12,203 nucleotides of DNA from JABDJZ01 sp047619685. Lineage in GTDB: Bacteria; Bacteroidota; Rhodothermia; Rhodothermales; UBA10348. Shown here in pieces: positions 1-6,967 of this stretch (position 1 is the stretch's first letter; each line of letters starts with the position of its first letter). Location: NCBI GenBank assembly GCA_047619685.1, contig JBLHLC010000074.1, positions 1 to 12,203 of the forward strand, in the 5' to 3' direction. The translations under genes and the position numbers were made by a program. The notes under the pieces are model-generated. The model ran no database searches and had not been told where the DNA came from. It saw only the letters and a list, made by a program, of their open reading frames with translations.

Positions 1-1
1 G

Positions 2-1321
2 GGCGGGTGCGTCGGGCTTGAAACCGAGGCGCATTACGACAACACGATCCGGCAGGTCGAACAACTGCTGAATGGCAAGACGGGGACGCTGATCCGTCTG
101 CTCCGGGATGAGATGAAGGACCAGGCGACCGCGATGCACTTCGAGGTGGCTGCCGACCTTCGAAACCGGATTCGCGCGCTTGAGAAGTACGCCGAACGCC
201 AAAAGATTGTGAGCCTCGAAGAGGTGGATCGAGACCTGTTTGCCCTGGCCGTGGACCGCGAAGAAGCCATCGCCAGTGCCGCCATGTTTCAGGTTCGGGA
301 CGGCAAAATCGTTGGCAGCCGCCAGCAGTATCTGAATCGCATCCAGGAAGAGAGCGACGAAGCGCTCATGCAACTCGTAGTCGAGCGCTACTACTCTGAG
401 GCCACCTTCTTCCCCGACGAGGTCTTCCTGGACACGCCGCTGGCCGATCCCGAAACGGTCGCGGACTTCCTGCGCGAGCAGAAAGGGCGCAACGTGCTCA
501 TCCACGAGCCCAAGCGCGGCGACAAGGCGGCGCTTATCCGGATGGTCTCTTCGAATGCCGCGTTGCTCCTGGAAGAGTTCAAACAGCAGCGTGTCGTCCA
601 GGGCGAAGGCCGGATTCCGCATGCGGTCCGTCAGTTACAGGATGATCTTAAGCTTCCCAAACCTCCCCGACGCATCGAATGCTTCGACGTCTCACACCTG
701 AGCGGTACCGGCGTGGTAGCCTCGTGCGTGGTGTTTGTGGACGGCAAACCGCGCAAATCTGAGTACCGCTCCTTCAAGGTGCGGACCGTGGGCGGCGGCA
801 AGTCCGACGACTTTGCCTCCATGGAGGAGGTGGTGCGCAGGCGATACACCAGGCGCCTTGAGGAAAACGGAGAACTCCCCGACCTGCTGGTGATCGACGG
901 CGGCAAGGGTCAACTCTCGAGTTCCATGACGGCCCTCCGCGACGCGGGCGTCTACGGCCTCTTCCCCGTTGTTGGCCTGGCCAAACGGCTCGAAGAAGTG
1001 TTCTTCCCGGGCGATAAGGAGTCCGTTATCATGCCAAGGGCCAGCGCATCCCTACAGCTTCTGCAGCGGGCCCGCAACGAGGCACACCGGTTCGCCGTGA
1101 CGCTTCAGCGCAAACAGCGGAAGCAAGACCTGAGCACAGAACTGACCGAAGTGCCCGGCATCGGTGAGCAGACGGCCCAAAAGCTCCTGGAGCGGTTTGG
1201 CTCCGTCAAGGGAGTTCGGTCGGCCGACGAAGAAGCCCTCCGCGACGCCGTTGGACCCAAGACCGTCGAGCGTCTTCGGGCGTATTTTGAAGCAAACGAC
1301 GAACTGGCGGAGGCTGAATGA
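2..1321 (+). CDS. uvrC: UvrABC excinuclease subunit C (5' end outside window)
   Basis: UvrC makes the 3' and 5' incisions around lesions marked by UvrA/UvrB in nucleotide excision repair. The reading frame is open from the first complete codon, so the N-terminal GIY-YIG nuclease lies outside the window; the visible part is 439 codons. The first residues (CVGLE then LLNGK) match the linker after GIY-YIG. A UVR motif for UvrB contact follows (FEVAADLRNRIRALEKY, about residues 42-58 of the visible part). The RNase H-like 5' nuclease domain shows FDVSHLSGTGVVAS, DDFASMEEV, LLVIDGGKGQL and ARNEAHRFAV, which carry the Asp/Asp/Asp/His catalytic set. The C-terminus has the double helix-hairpin-helix (EVPGIGEQTAQKLLERFGSV and VGPKTVERL). 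The TGA stop overlaps the ATG of the next gene (ATGA), so the two are probably co-transcribed. Identification is firm. Confidence 0.96.
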   Translation, partial: GGCVGLETEAHYDNTIRQVEQLLNGKTGTLIRLLRDEMKDQATAMHFEVAADLRNRIRALEKYAERQKIVSLEEVDRDLFALAVDREEAIASAAMFQVRDGKIVGSRQQYLNRIQEESDEALMQLVVERYYSEATFFPDEVFLDTPLADPETVADFLREQKGRNVLIHEPKRGDKAALIRMVSSNAALLLEEFKQQRVVQGEGRIPHAVRQLQDDLKLPKPPRRIECFDVSHLSGTGVVASCVVFVDGKPRKSEYRSFKVRTVGGGKSDDFASMEEVVRRRYTRRLEENGELPDLLVIDGGKGQLSSSMTALRDAGVYGLFPVVGLAKRLEEVFFPGDKESVIMPRASASLQLLQRARNEAHRFAVTLQRKQRKQDLSTELTEVPGIGEQTAQKLLERFGSVKGVRSADEEALRDAVGPKTVERLRAYFEANDELAEAE

Positions 1322-2085
1322 GCGGCTATTCGAAAGGAACTGCGTTGAAAACAACCGTCATTACCGGCTTCCTCGGAAGCCTGGCTCTGGCTGCCCTTTT
1401 AGATGCCATCCCGGCTGCCGGTCAAGTGCCTTTTGAAGGAGAGGTCAGGCAGATCGTCACGTTCTCACTCCTTCCGGGACGCTCGGGAGAGGCGTTGGAC
1501 CTCTACAGGGAGCGCGCGCTGCCGCTGTACAAGAGCGACCAACACATGCACGCCTTCCGGGTCTATCGGGAAGTTGAGAGTCCGGTAGCCATGGATGTCA
1601 TGGTGGTGAGTTCCTTCCTCGGGATGTCGGGCATGGACAGCTCGAATACCTCCTTGAGGATGCTCGCTCAGGAAGCCGGGTCCAGCATTGGATCGATCTA
1701 TGGCGCTATCGGCGGGTTGTCGTCCAGCCACACAGATCAGTTCGTAGAGATGCTTCCGGATCTTGGCGCCGGCGACGCGTCTGCCGCCAGAATTACCGCT
1801 TTCATGTGGTTCAACGTTGAACCGGGCCAATCCGAGGCCTTCGAATCCGGTATCGCGGACACTGTGCTCCCGTGGGAAAAAGAAAGCGGGGTGGCCGCGT
1901 CCACCGGCAGAGTTCTCGTGTCCGATGGATGGGACTATCTCCGCGTTGTCGGCCGGGAGTCACTCGGAGACTTCCAGAGTTACCTTGAGGGCTTGAACTC
2001 GCATGGCGGAGACGAACTCGATCCGACGATATCAAGGCGAAGGGTGATTCTGGTTTCCAACATGAAAGACATGGCCATCCGGTAG
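1318..2085 (+). CDS. Secreted protein with two dimeric alpha-beta barrel-like halves, function unknown
   Basis: I do not recognise a named family. The 255-residue product has a typical signal peptide (KTTVITGFLGSLALAALL, then AIPAAGQ), so it is probably periplasmic or outside the inner membrane. After it come two stretches of similar plan: about residues 43-105 (VRQIVTFSLLPGRSGEALDLYRE...) and 157-225 (ARITAFMWFNVEPGQSEAFESGI...). Each has a beta strand, a PGxxxxA/SEA helix start, a long helix, then strands. This resembles dimeric alpha-beta barrel (ABM/EthD/NIPSNAP-type) folds and suggests an internal duplication; that is inference. Two starts are possible. ATG 1318 overlaps the uvrC stop and has GGAGG 4 bases upstream. 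TTG 1345 has AAAGGAA 5 bases upstream and gives a more standard signal peptide beginning MKTTVITGF. No catalytic motif is evident. Confidence 0.85.
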   Translation: MSGYSKGTALKTTVITGFLGSLALAALLDAIPAAGQVPFEGEVRQIVTFSLLPGRSGEALDLYRERALPLYKSDQHMHAFRVYREVESPVAMDVMVVSSFLGMSGMDSSNTSLRMLAQEAGSSIGSIYGAIGGLSSSHTDQFVEMLPDLGAGDASAARITAFMWFNVEPGQSEAFESGIADTVLPWEKESGVAASTGRVLVSDGWDYLRVVGRESLGDFQSYLEGLNSHGGDELDPTISRRRVILVSNMKDMAIR

Positions 2086-2166
2086 CGGGCCGCACGCTTG
2101 TCAGGGGCACACCGCCACCTCTGGCGTAGTGCGCCGTTCTGTTTGGCAGTTAAGCGTTGGCCTAAG

Positions 2167-2193
2167 AGTAGAATACGTTGTCCCAATTCTACT
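2167..2193. repeat. 8-bp perfect inverted repeat, 11-base loop
   Basis: AGTAGAAT at 2167-2174 is the exact reverse complement of ATTCTACT at 2186-2193. The stem is AT-rich compared with its surroundings. There is no U-run after it, so it is not a standard terminator. It could be an operator or part of a larger RNA fold with the neighbouring dyads at 2113-2126, 2201-2213, 2226-2261 and 2271-2299. Confidence 0.6.
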
Positions 2194-2636
2194 TCCGTGA
2201 CCCGGCAACCGGGGTGCGAAAGTGTAATTGCCGCCCGTGTTCGACTTCCGTGCGGTCAATTCGGTGATTTGGAGGAATTGGGATCCCTGATTCCACTCCG
2301 GCGCATCGAGCGTCCGCTTAGGTCCACCCACAGGCTGGGGCGATGTCCTCACGTCTGCTTGAGAGAACAAGCCCAAACAAGCTCCCTCAACTACGGCGCA
2401 CTACGCTAGAACAACTCTCCCTGGCTCCTGCGGAAGCCCCGATACGGATTGAGCGAAAACCGGAAGCCCACATCCGGACTCTTGTTCTCAGACAGAACGG
2501 ACTTGGTAGCGTCCGTCAGGAATAAGGTCGGCACGGCGCGCCTCTCCTCTTCGTCCAGGGCGCCGAGATCGAGCTCTGTTCGAAGTCTATCGAACCTGTT
2601 GGCGGGATTGCTCCCGGCCCCCCGGCCCTTGCGATG

Positions 2637-2702
2637 TATCTGCACGTCTGACATGCAGATAAGACATACATGAAATACACATGTTTCTACACATATGTTT
2701 AA
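2637..2702 (+). promoter_or_regulatory. AT-rich dyad and probable promoter region before the VOC/bcp pair
   Basis: TATCTGCA (2637-2644) and TGCAGATA (2654-2661) form a perfect 8-bp inverted repeat with a 9-base spacer, a usual geometry for a repressor operator. Directly after it lies an AT-rich stretch, unusual in this sequence, with repeated ACATGTTT and ACATATGTTT. TATGTTTA at 2694-2701 differs by one base from the Bacteroidota-type -7 element TAnnTTTG. It would start transcription shortly before the gene at 2754. The inverted repeat is directly visible; the promoter role is inferred from position and composition. Confidence 0.4.
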
Positions 2703-2753
2703 CCGGGCCCGGACGGCAACATGCCAGCCCGGCGATTTCTATTTTTGCACCCG

Positions 2754-3128
2754 ATGAACGGATTGATCCCCAGCTTCCCGGTAGCAGACATAAACCGCTC
2801 GGTAGAATTCTACCAGGAGGTTCTGGGGTTCGAGTTGGTGCGAATCACCGGGAAGGACGATGTGACACGCGCCTTCCTCAGGGCTGGCCAACTCAGAATC
2901 GTGTTTCGCTCAGTGGCCGGGGAGTCAGTTGTGGACTATCGGAAGCCCACTCTGGAGGACCGCATCATTCTCCACATTCCCATCGACGACGTCCGTCGGC
3001 TTTACGACAGAATCAGAGGCCAGGTACCACTGATCAGCGACCTGGAGCCGCGCCTTTTTGGAGCCTACGAATTCACCATAGAAGACGTCAACGGGATCCT
3101 GTTGACGTTCTCTGAACTGAAGCCATAA
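2754..3128 (+). CDS. VOC-superfamily (glyoxalase/bleomycin-resistance fold) protein
   Basis: This is a 124-residue, single-domain vicinal-oxygen-chelate protein with two beta-alpha-beta-beta-beta modules. The first begins LIPSFPVADINRSVEFYQEVLGFELV, the classic opening strand plus helix; the second begins IILHIPIDDVRRLYDRI and ends EFTIEDVNGILLTFSE. Candidate metal ligands are the His in ILHIP and the late Glu in TFSE. The usual first-strand His is absent (SFPVAD), so metal binding may be altered or missing. The substrate cannot be told from sequence. I prefer ATG 2754, because family members start one or two residues before this first strand. An in-frame ATG at 2721 would add 11 residues (MPARRFLFLHP) that do not fit the fold. 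Neither start has a clear SD. It is 6 bases from bcp and is probably co-transcribed with it. Confidence 0.85.
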   Translation: MNGLIPSFPVADINRSVEFYQEVLGFELVRITGKDDVTRAFLRAGQLRIVFRSVAGESVVDYRKPTLEDRIILHIPIDDVRRLYDRIRGQVPLISDLEPRLFGAYEFTIEDVNGILLTFSELKP

Positions 3129-3134
3129 CCTACT

Positions 3135-3593
3135 ATGCCCCTCGAGATTGGAAGCCCGGCCCCTACCTTTGCTGGAGACACGCAGGACGGATCAATCTCC
3201 TCCGCAGATTTGCGGGGTAAGAAGGTCGCTCTCTACTTCTACCCAAGGGACAACACGCCGGGATGCACCAAGCAGGCGTGTAATTTGCGGGACAACTTCG
3301 AAGTGCTGACCGACGCCGGCATCGCCATAATCGGCGTTTCTGACGACCCAGCAGCGAAACACGCCAAGTTCGCCGAACAATTCGACCTCCCCTTCCCCTT
3401 GATCGCGGACACCGAACGCACCGTGCTGGAAGCCTACGGGGCATGGGCAGAAAAGAGCATGTACGGCCGAAAGTACATGGGGACGGTCAGGAGCACGTTC
3501 CTGATTGATGAAGAAGGCGTCCTGGTGGACGTGATCAACAAACCCAAGGTGGGACAGCACGCGCAGGAGATCATGAAACGCTTCGGCATCTGA
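3135..3593 (+). CDS. bcp: Thioredoxin-dependent peroxiredoxin, Bcp/PrxQ type
   Basis: A cytosolic thiol peroxidase reducing hydrogen peroxide and organic hydroperoxides with electrons from thioredoxin. The 152-residue length is normal for Bcp. The active-site segment FYPRDNTPGCTKQAC (about residues 35-49) carries the peroxidatic Cys44 within the TxxC pattern. A second Cys, Cys49, sits five residues later, the resolving position of the PrxQ subgroup. Arg119 in GTVRSTFLID is the conserved active-site arginine. The N-terminal APTFAGDTQDGSISSADLRGK is the usual thioredoxin-fold entry. It follows the VOC gene by 6 bases with no obvious SD, which suggests translation coupling or an SD-independent start. 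A T-run at 3665-3671 lies downstream, but the hairpin before it (GCCT/AGGC type, near 3602-3625) is weak. Confidence 0.95.
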   Translation: MPLEIGSPAPTFAGDTQDGSISSADLRGKKVALYFYPRDNTPGCTKQACNLRDNFEVLTDAGIAIIGVSDDPAAKHAKFAEQFDLPFPLIADTERTVLEAYGAWAEKSMYGRKYMGTVRSTFLIDEEGVLVDVINKPKVGQHAQEIMKRFGI

Positions 3594-3667
3594 CCGAATC
3601 GGCCTCCCAGGGGACTCCTGAGGCGGTCTGCCAAGCGCAAGCGTTTCACTCAAACTTTCGGGTCTTT

Positions 3668-3714
3668 TTTTCCACACCCGCCACTGTGGATAGACGGGGC
3701 AGCGGGGTGGATAA
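3668..3714. promoter_or_regulatory. Cluster of three DnaA boxes upstream of dnaA
   Basis: Three 9-mers fit the DnaA box TTATCCACA/TTWTNCACA. TTTTCCACA at 3668-3676 fits the degenerate consensus exactly. TGTGGATAG at 3685-3693 and GGTGGATAA at 3706-3714 lie on the other strand with one mismatch each. The first two face each other as TCCACA/TGTGGA. All lie just upstream of the predicted -35 element, so autoregulation of dnaA by DnaA is the simplest role. They could also be part of a replication origin, which often lies beside dnaA. Confidence 0.65.
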
Positions 3715-3731
3715 GTAGGGTACCGATCTCC

Positions 3732-3761
3732 TTGATGTGCCTCGGTCCTGGAGCCTAAAAT
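3732..3761 (+). promoter_or_regulatory. Predicted dnaA promoter (sigma70-like)
   Basis: TTGATG (3732-3737) and TAAAAT (3756-3761) are separated by 18 bases and match the -35 (4 of 6) and -10 (5 of 6) consensus. The expected start of transcription near 3768 gives a leader of about 44 bases before ATG 3812. That leader is almost pure C/T with two copies of CCCGCCCCT (3769-3777 and 3788-3796) and contains no Shine-Dalgarno sequence. In Bacteroidota a different -33/-7 promoter would be expected, so this call is tentative. Confidence 0.4.
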
Positions 3762-3811
3762 GGCATCGCCCGCCCCTCTCTCTCTCACCCGCCCCTTTCA
3801 GCAACCCCCGC

Positions 3812-5248
3812 ATGACGTCAGCGTCCGTATCGCTCTGGGATCAGTGCAAGGACTCGCTACAACGCGCCGTGCCGGCTCAACCGTTCAACACCTGGATTCG
3901 TCCGGTAGAGCTTCTGGATTTTGAGACTGGACCCGACGCACCAAGCGTCACGCTTGGGGTCCCTGATGATTTCCACCGCACGTGGGTTTCTCGCCACTAC
4001 ACAGACTTGTTGCGAGAGACTATCGCCACCATCGACGGCCGATCTCCCGAGATTCATTTTCGAGTGATGGGCTCCGACAGGGTCGCCTCCAAGCGACCCG
4101 AAGCAGCACCCCAATCGACAGCTCCCCCTGCCCCTGCAGCCTCCCCTGCCCCCTCTCCGGCGGCCCCTGGCCTACCTTTTTCCAGGGATTCATCACCCGC
4201 CCAGGCGGTGCCAGCACGGCCGGCGACGCTCAATCCTTCTTACACGTTCGACGACTTCATTGAAGCCGATTGCAATCGGCTGGCGCGCAGCGCCGGACTT
4301 GCGGTTGCCGAACGCCCGGGGGCTACGAGTTTCAACCCGTTCCTGATCTACGGGAAGGTCGGTCTGGGAAAGACCCACCTTGTGCACGCCATTGGCAATC
4401 TGGTCGCAGACGCACATCCGGAACTGAACGTTCTCTACCTCACCAGTGAGGCGTTCACCAACTGCTTCGTTCACGCGGTCCAGCACAACATGCTGGGCGA
4501 GTTTGCTTCCTCTTTCCGGGAGATCGACGTTCTGATCGTTGACGACATACAGTTTTTCAGCGGCAAGGAGAAGACACAGGAGCAGTTCTTCCACCTCTTC
4601 AACGACTTGCATCAGGGCGGCGCACAGATTGTCCTGGCAGCTGACAGACCACCGTCAGAGATCAAGGGTATCGAGGAGCGCTTGCTGTCCCGGTTCCGCT
4701 GGGGTCTCAGTGCGGACGTTCAGTCGCCAGACTTCGAAACGCGGATTGCCATTCTTCAGCGTGGCGCGAGCCGGCACGGTCTGGACCTCCCGTTCGAGAT
4801 CGTCGAGTACATCGCGGCCAACGTCACAGACAACATCCGCGTCCTTGAGGGTGCACTGAATCGGATTCTGGCCTCTCGTCAGATTGACGACTCGCCGCTG
4901 ACACTGGACATTATCCAGCCGCTCCTGTGCGATGTCATTTCGACTTCCAAGCGCCGAACACCCTCCGCTTCGGAGATTCGGGACACGGTAGCGGAAGCCT
5001 ACGGGATGACTGTGGAGCAACTCATCGGCAAGAGCCGCAAGCGCCCCATTGTGGATGCAAGGCACGTTTCGATGCACTTCTGCAAGCAACTAACCTCGTT
5101 GTCGCTTGAGGCCATCGGCAGGCGGTTCGGCGGACGTGATCACTCAACGGTGATTCACGCGTGTCGGGCGGTTCAGGCGCGGCTTGACACGGATCCAGCC
5201 TTCGTGCTCGAGGTCGAGCGCCTTGGGCGCCGGCTGAGCCCGGGCTGA
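3812..5248 (+). CDS. dnaA: Chromosomal replication initiator protein DnaA
   Basis: DnaA binds DnaA boxes as an ATP-bound oligomer, opens the origin and loads the helicase. The protein has 478 residues from ATG 3812, which opens MTSASVSLWDQCKDSLQ like domain I. A GTG at 3737 would add 25 unlikely residues (RSWSLKWHRPPLSL) that lie over the promoter. Domain I spans about 1-90. Domain II is a Pro/Ala-rich linker (95-140). The AAA+ domain has YTFDDFIEADCN, Walker A GKVGLGKT (181-188), Walker B VDDIQF (243-248) and the LLSRF arginine-finger box (291-295). Domain IV ends with the DNA-binding signature GRDHSTVIHA (441-450). The Walker A has Lys where most DnaA proteins have Gly (GGVGLGKT). dnaN and gyrB are not neighbours here. 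DnaA boxes upstream point to autoregulation. Confidence 0.97.
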   Translation: MTSASVSLWDQCKDSLQRAVPAQPFNTWIRPVELLDFETGPDAPSVTLGVPDDFHRTWVSRHYTDLLRETIATIDGRSPEIHFRVMGSDRVASKRPEAAPQSTAPPAPAASPAPSPAAPGLPFSRDSSPAQAVPARPATLNPSYTFDDFIEADCNRLARSAGLAVAERPGATSFNPFLIYGKVGLGKTHLVHAIGNLVADAHPELNVLYLTSEAFTNCFVHAVQHNMLGEFASSFREIDVLIVDDIQFFSGKEKTQEQFFHLFNDLHQGGAQIVLAADRPPSEIKGIEERLLSRFRWGLSADVQSPDFETRIAILQRGASRHGLDLPFEIVEYIAANVTDNIRVLEGALNRILASRQIDDSPLTLDIIQPLLCDVISTSKRRTPSASEIRDTVAEAYGMTVEQLIGKSRKRPIVDARHVSMHFCKQLTSLSLEAIGRRFGGRDHSTVIHACRAVQARLDTDPAFVLEVERLGRRLSPG

Positions 5249-5254
5249 GTTTCG

Positions 5255-5303
5255 GCTCGCTTTTCCGAGCAGCTATTCCGCTGGGGTCACTCCCAGCGGA
5301 ATA
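5255..5303. terminator. Hairpins between convergent dnaA and ABC permease
   Basis: TATTCCGCTGGG (5274-5285) and CCCAGCGGAATA (5292-5303) form a perfect 12-bp stem with a 6-base loop. The right arm is also the last codons of the permease. A smaller stem, GCTCG/CGAGC (5255-5259 and 5266-5270) with a T-rich loop, precedes it. Only 38 bases separate the two genes, and a two-way terminator is expected there. Neither strand shows a good U-tract right after the large stem, so termination may be inefficient or the stem may instead protect 3' ends. Confidence 0.5.
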
Positions 5304-6039
5304 CGCGCGCCGATATTGCCGTGTAGACAAGAAACAGTCCGGTCAGTGCGGCAACGTGAACCCAGTTCTCGGCCCAACTCTGGCCTATCCAGACGGCGTC
5401 CAGTAGCGCCGCGGCGTGTGTGACAGGCAGGATGTTCGCCAGGACCTGCAAGGCCCCAGGTAGTATCTCAACGGGGAAGAAGAGCCCGGATATCGCCAAC
5501 ATCGGGTAAAGGAGCGCACTACCGATGGGTTGTGCGAACCTGGCCGTCGGTACAAGACTGGCTATCAGAAACCCGATAGACAGAATGCTCAGTGTGCTGA
5601 AAAGGAGCGCCGCACCGAAGCTGATGAGGTTGACGTCCAGCAAACCCGGGAAAAACTGCCGGCCGGCCAGCACAAAAAGGGACAGCCCGATCAGGGTAAA
5701 GAGCAGCTTGACCGCCACGTGGGCACCCAGAATCGTCACCGGCGAGAGGGGCGTAGCGCGAAGGCGCTTCAGGATGCCACCCTCCCGGTAGATCGAGATG
5801 ATGGCGACCAGGGAGAGAACTGCTCCCAGAGCCATGAACAGAGCCGCAAGGACCGCCACGTTGAATGGAGGGCCCTGTTCGAACGCATCCACCCCCATGG
5901 CCGGGGATCCTTCGTCTATAACCCCGCTCAAGAGGAAGAACAGGACGATGGGTATCAACAGCGAACCAATGAGGCCCATCGGTTCTCTGACAAAGACCTT
6001 GATCTCTACCCAGGTGAGTTTCCAGAATCCAGTTAACAT
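5287..6039 (-). CDS. ABC-2 type transporter permease
   Basis: This is a 250-residue integral membrane protein of the ABC-2 family, the membrane half of an exporter whose ATPase is the gene just upstream. It starts with a short cytoplasmic segment (TGFWKLTWVEIKVFVREP), then a first membrane span (GLIGSLLIPIVLFFLLSGVI). After a polar loop come five more hydrophobic spans, including VAVLAALFMALGAVLSLVAI, LLFTLIGLSLFVLAG, LLFSTLSILSIGFLIASLV, PMLAISGLFFPVEILPG and VAALTGLFLVYTAI. The REGGILKRLRATPLSP segment after span 2 is typical of the family's coupling helix. ATG 6039 lies one base after the ATPase stop, with no SD, so translation is probably coupled. The transported substrate cannot be deduced; drugs, lipids or polysaccharide are all known for this family. 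Confidence 0.92.
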   Translation of the reverse strand: MLTGFWKLTWVEIKVFVREPMGLIGSLLIPIVLFFLLSGVIDEGSPAMGVDAFEQGPPFNVAVLAALFMALGAVLSLVAIISIYREGGILKRLRATPLSPVTILGAHVAVKLLFTLIGLSLFVLAGRQFFPGLLDVNLISFGAALLFSTLSILSIGFLIASLVPTARFAQPIGSALLYPMLAISGLFFPVEILPGALQVLANILPVTHAAALLDAVWIGQSWAENWVHVAALTGLFLVYTAISARVFRWE

Positions 6040-6040
6040 G

Positions 6041-6967
6041 TCAGTCGCGAATGGTGTGCCCGGTGAGTTTCAGAAAGACGTCTTCGAGGGTTGGAATCTC
6101 TGTTCTGAAATCCCGGACACGCACTCGGTGCTCCGCAATCGCCCCCATTACGTCCGTCACGAAATCATCTCCTTCGCCGGTCAGCGTATAGACCGAATCT
6201 TCCCTCTCCAGCTTCGTCAGGCGTGGAATGCTCTCCATGGCCTCTTCGACGTCTTCGGATTCGGACGAAAAGACAACGCCCCTCTGGGAGCAGTGCCTGC
6301 GTACCAACTCTGCAGGAGTCCCGGTTTCTATGACCCGGCCATGCTCCAGAATGGCCACCCTGTCACATAGTCTCTCGGCCTCCTCCATCAAGTGCGTGGT
6401 CAGAAAAACCGTCTTCCCGCGCTCCTTGATCCCCAACACCAACGACCAGATGGCCCGCCGCGCCTGAGGGTCCAGGCCGGTGGTCAGTTCATCCAGGAAC
6501 ACGATCTCCGGGTCATGGATGAGGGCAAGCGCAATGAACAGTCGCTGCTTCTGGCCGCCGGAAAGCGTCATGAACCAGGCGTCGCGTTTGGCAGATAATC
6601 CCAACTGCTCGAGGATCACATCGGGATCCGCAAGGCGCTTATAGAGGGTAGACCACAGATCGACGGCCTCCCAGACCTTGATGCGTTTCTGAAGCTGGGC
6701 CTCCTGGTGCTGAACGCCGACCCGTTGCTGAAGGACACGCCCCTCTTTCACCGGATCCATTCCGAGGACGCGAATCACCCCGCCATCGGCCTTCCGGTGT
6801 CCCTCCACGCACTCCATGGTCGTGGTTTTGCCGGCTCCATTTGGCCCGAGAAAGCCGAATATCTCGCCGCGACGGACCTCGAAACTGACGTCATCCACCG
6901 CGACGGTCTTCCCGTAGGTCTTCCGAAGATTCTGGACCTGGATGACCACCTCCAACTCAGCCGTCAT
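6041..6967 (-). CDS. ABC transporter ATP-binding protein (ABC-2 exporter type)
   Basis: The cytoplasmic ATPase that powers the permease encoded directly after it. In its 308 residues it shows Walker A GPNGAGKT (41-48), a Q-loop region VGVQHQEAQL, ABC signature LSGGQKQR (135-142), Walker B IVFLDE (155-160), a D-loop TTGLDPQ and the H-loop His in LTTHLMEEAE (about 192). Walker B is followed by Leu (DEL) instead of the more common Pro (DEP). Residues from about 225 form a C-terminal extension ending in a TLEDVFLKLTGH motif, typical of DrrA/CcmA-like exporters. ATG 6967 overlaps the glycosylase stop (ATGA) and has a good SD, GGAGGG, 5 bases upstream. The transporter therefore sits in one operon with a DNA-repair gene, though a functional link is not evident. 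Confidence 0.95.
   Translation of the reverse strand: MTAELEVVIQVQNLRKTYGKTVAVDDVSFEVRRGEIFGFLGPNGAGKTTTMECVEGHRKADGGVIRVLGMDPVKEGRVLQQRVGVQHQEAQLQKRIKVWEAVDLWSTLYKRLADPDVILEQLGLSAKRDAWFMTLSGGQKQRLFIALALIHDPEIVFLDELTTGLDPQARRAIWSLVLGIKERGKTVFLTTHLMEEAERLCDRVAILEHGRVIETGTPAELVRRHCSQRGVVFSSESEDVEEAMESIPRLTKLEREDSVYTLTGEGDDFVTDVMGAIAEHRVRVRDFRTEIPTLEDVFLKLTGHTIRD

Larger units (their letters stand above)
2086..2753. other. Gene-free interval with several inverted repeats
   Basis: No reading frame here looks like a known protein. The left part holds a chain of dyads: CGCCA/TGGCG (2113-2126), AGTAGAAT/ATTCTACT (2167-2193), CCCGG/CCGGG (2201-2213), AATTGCCGC/GCGG(t)CAATT (2226-2261) and a bulged hairpin centred on GGGATCCC (2271-2299). 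Further right are weaker dyads, such as CCGGA/TCCGG near 2460 and GTTCT/AGAAC near 2485. The right end (2635-2702) becomes AT-rich and promoter-like. The minus-strand frame ending at 2406 has a codon-like third-position pattern and ends in DVGFRFSLNPYRGF, vaguely like the C-terminus of formylglycine-generating-enzyme-type proteins. It could be a gene relic, but I do not call it. The interval may contain a structured RNA, a decayed gene, or both. Confidence 0.5.

Noticed and set aside
2145..2170. GTTAAGC as part of an integron attC site
   Set aside because: No matching RYYYAAC partner at the right distance, no integrase and no cassette-like genes.
3602..3671. Intrinsic terminator after bcp (GC dyad plus T-run)
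   Set aside because: The GCCT/AGGC stem is short and bulged and lies about 40 bases from the T-run. The T-run instead forms part of a DnaA box.
3737..3811. Upstream GTG start for dnaA
   Set aside because: It would translate the predicted promoter and a pyrimidine-rich leader into 25 residues unlike DnaA domain I.
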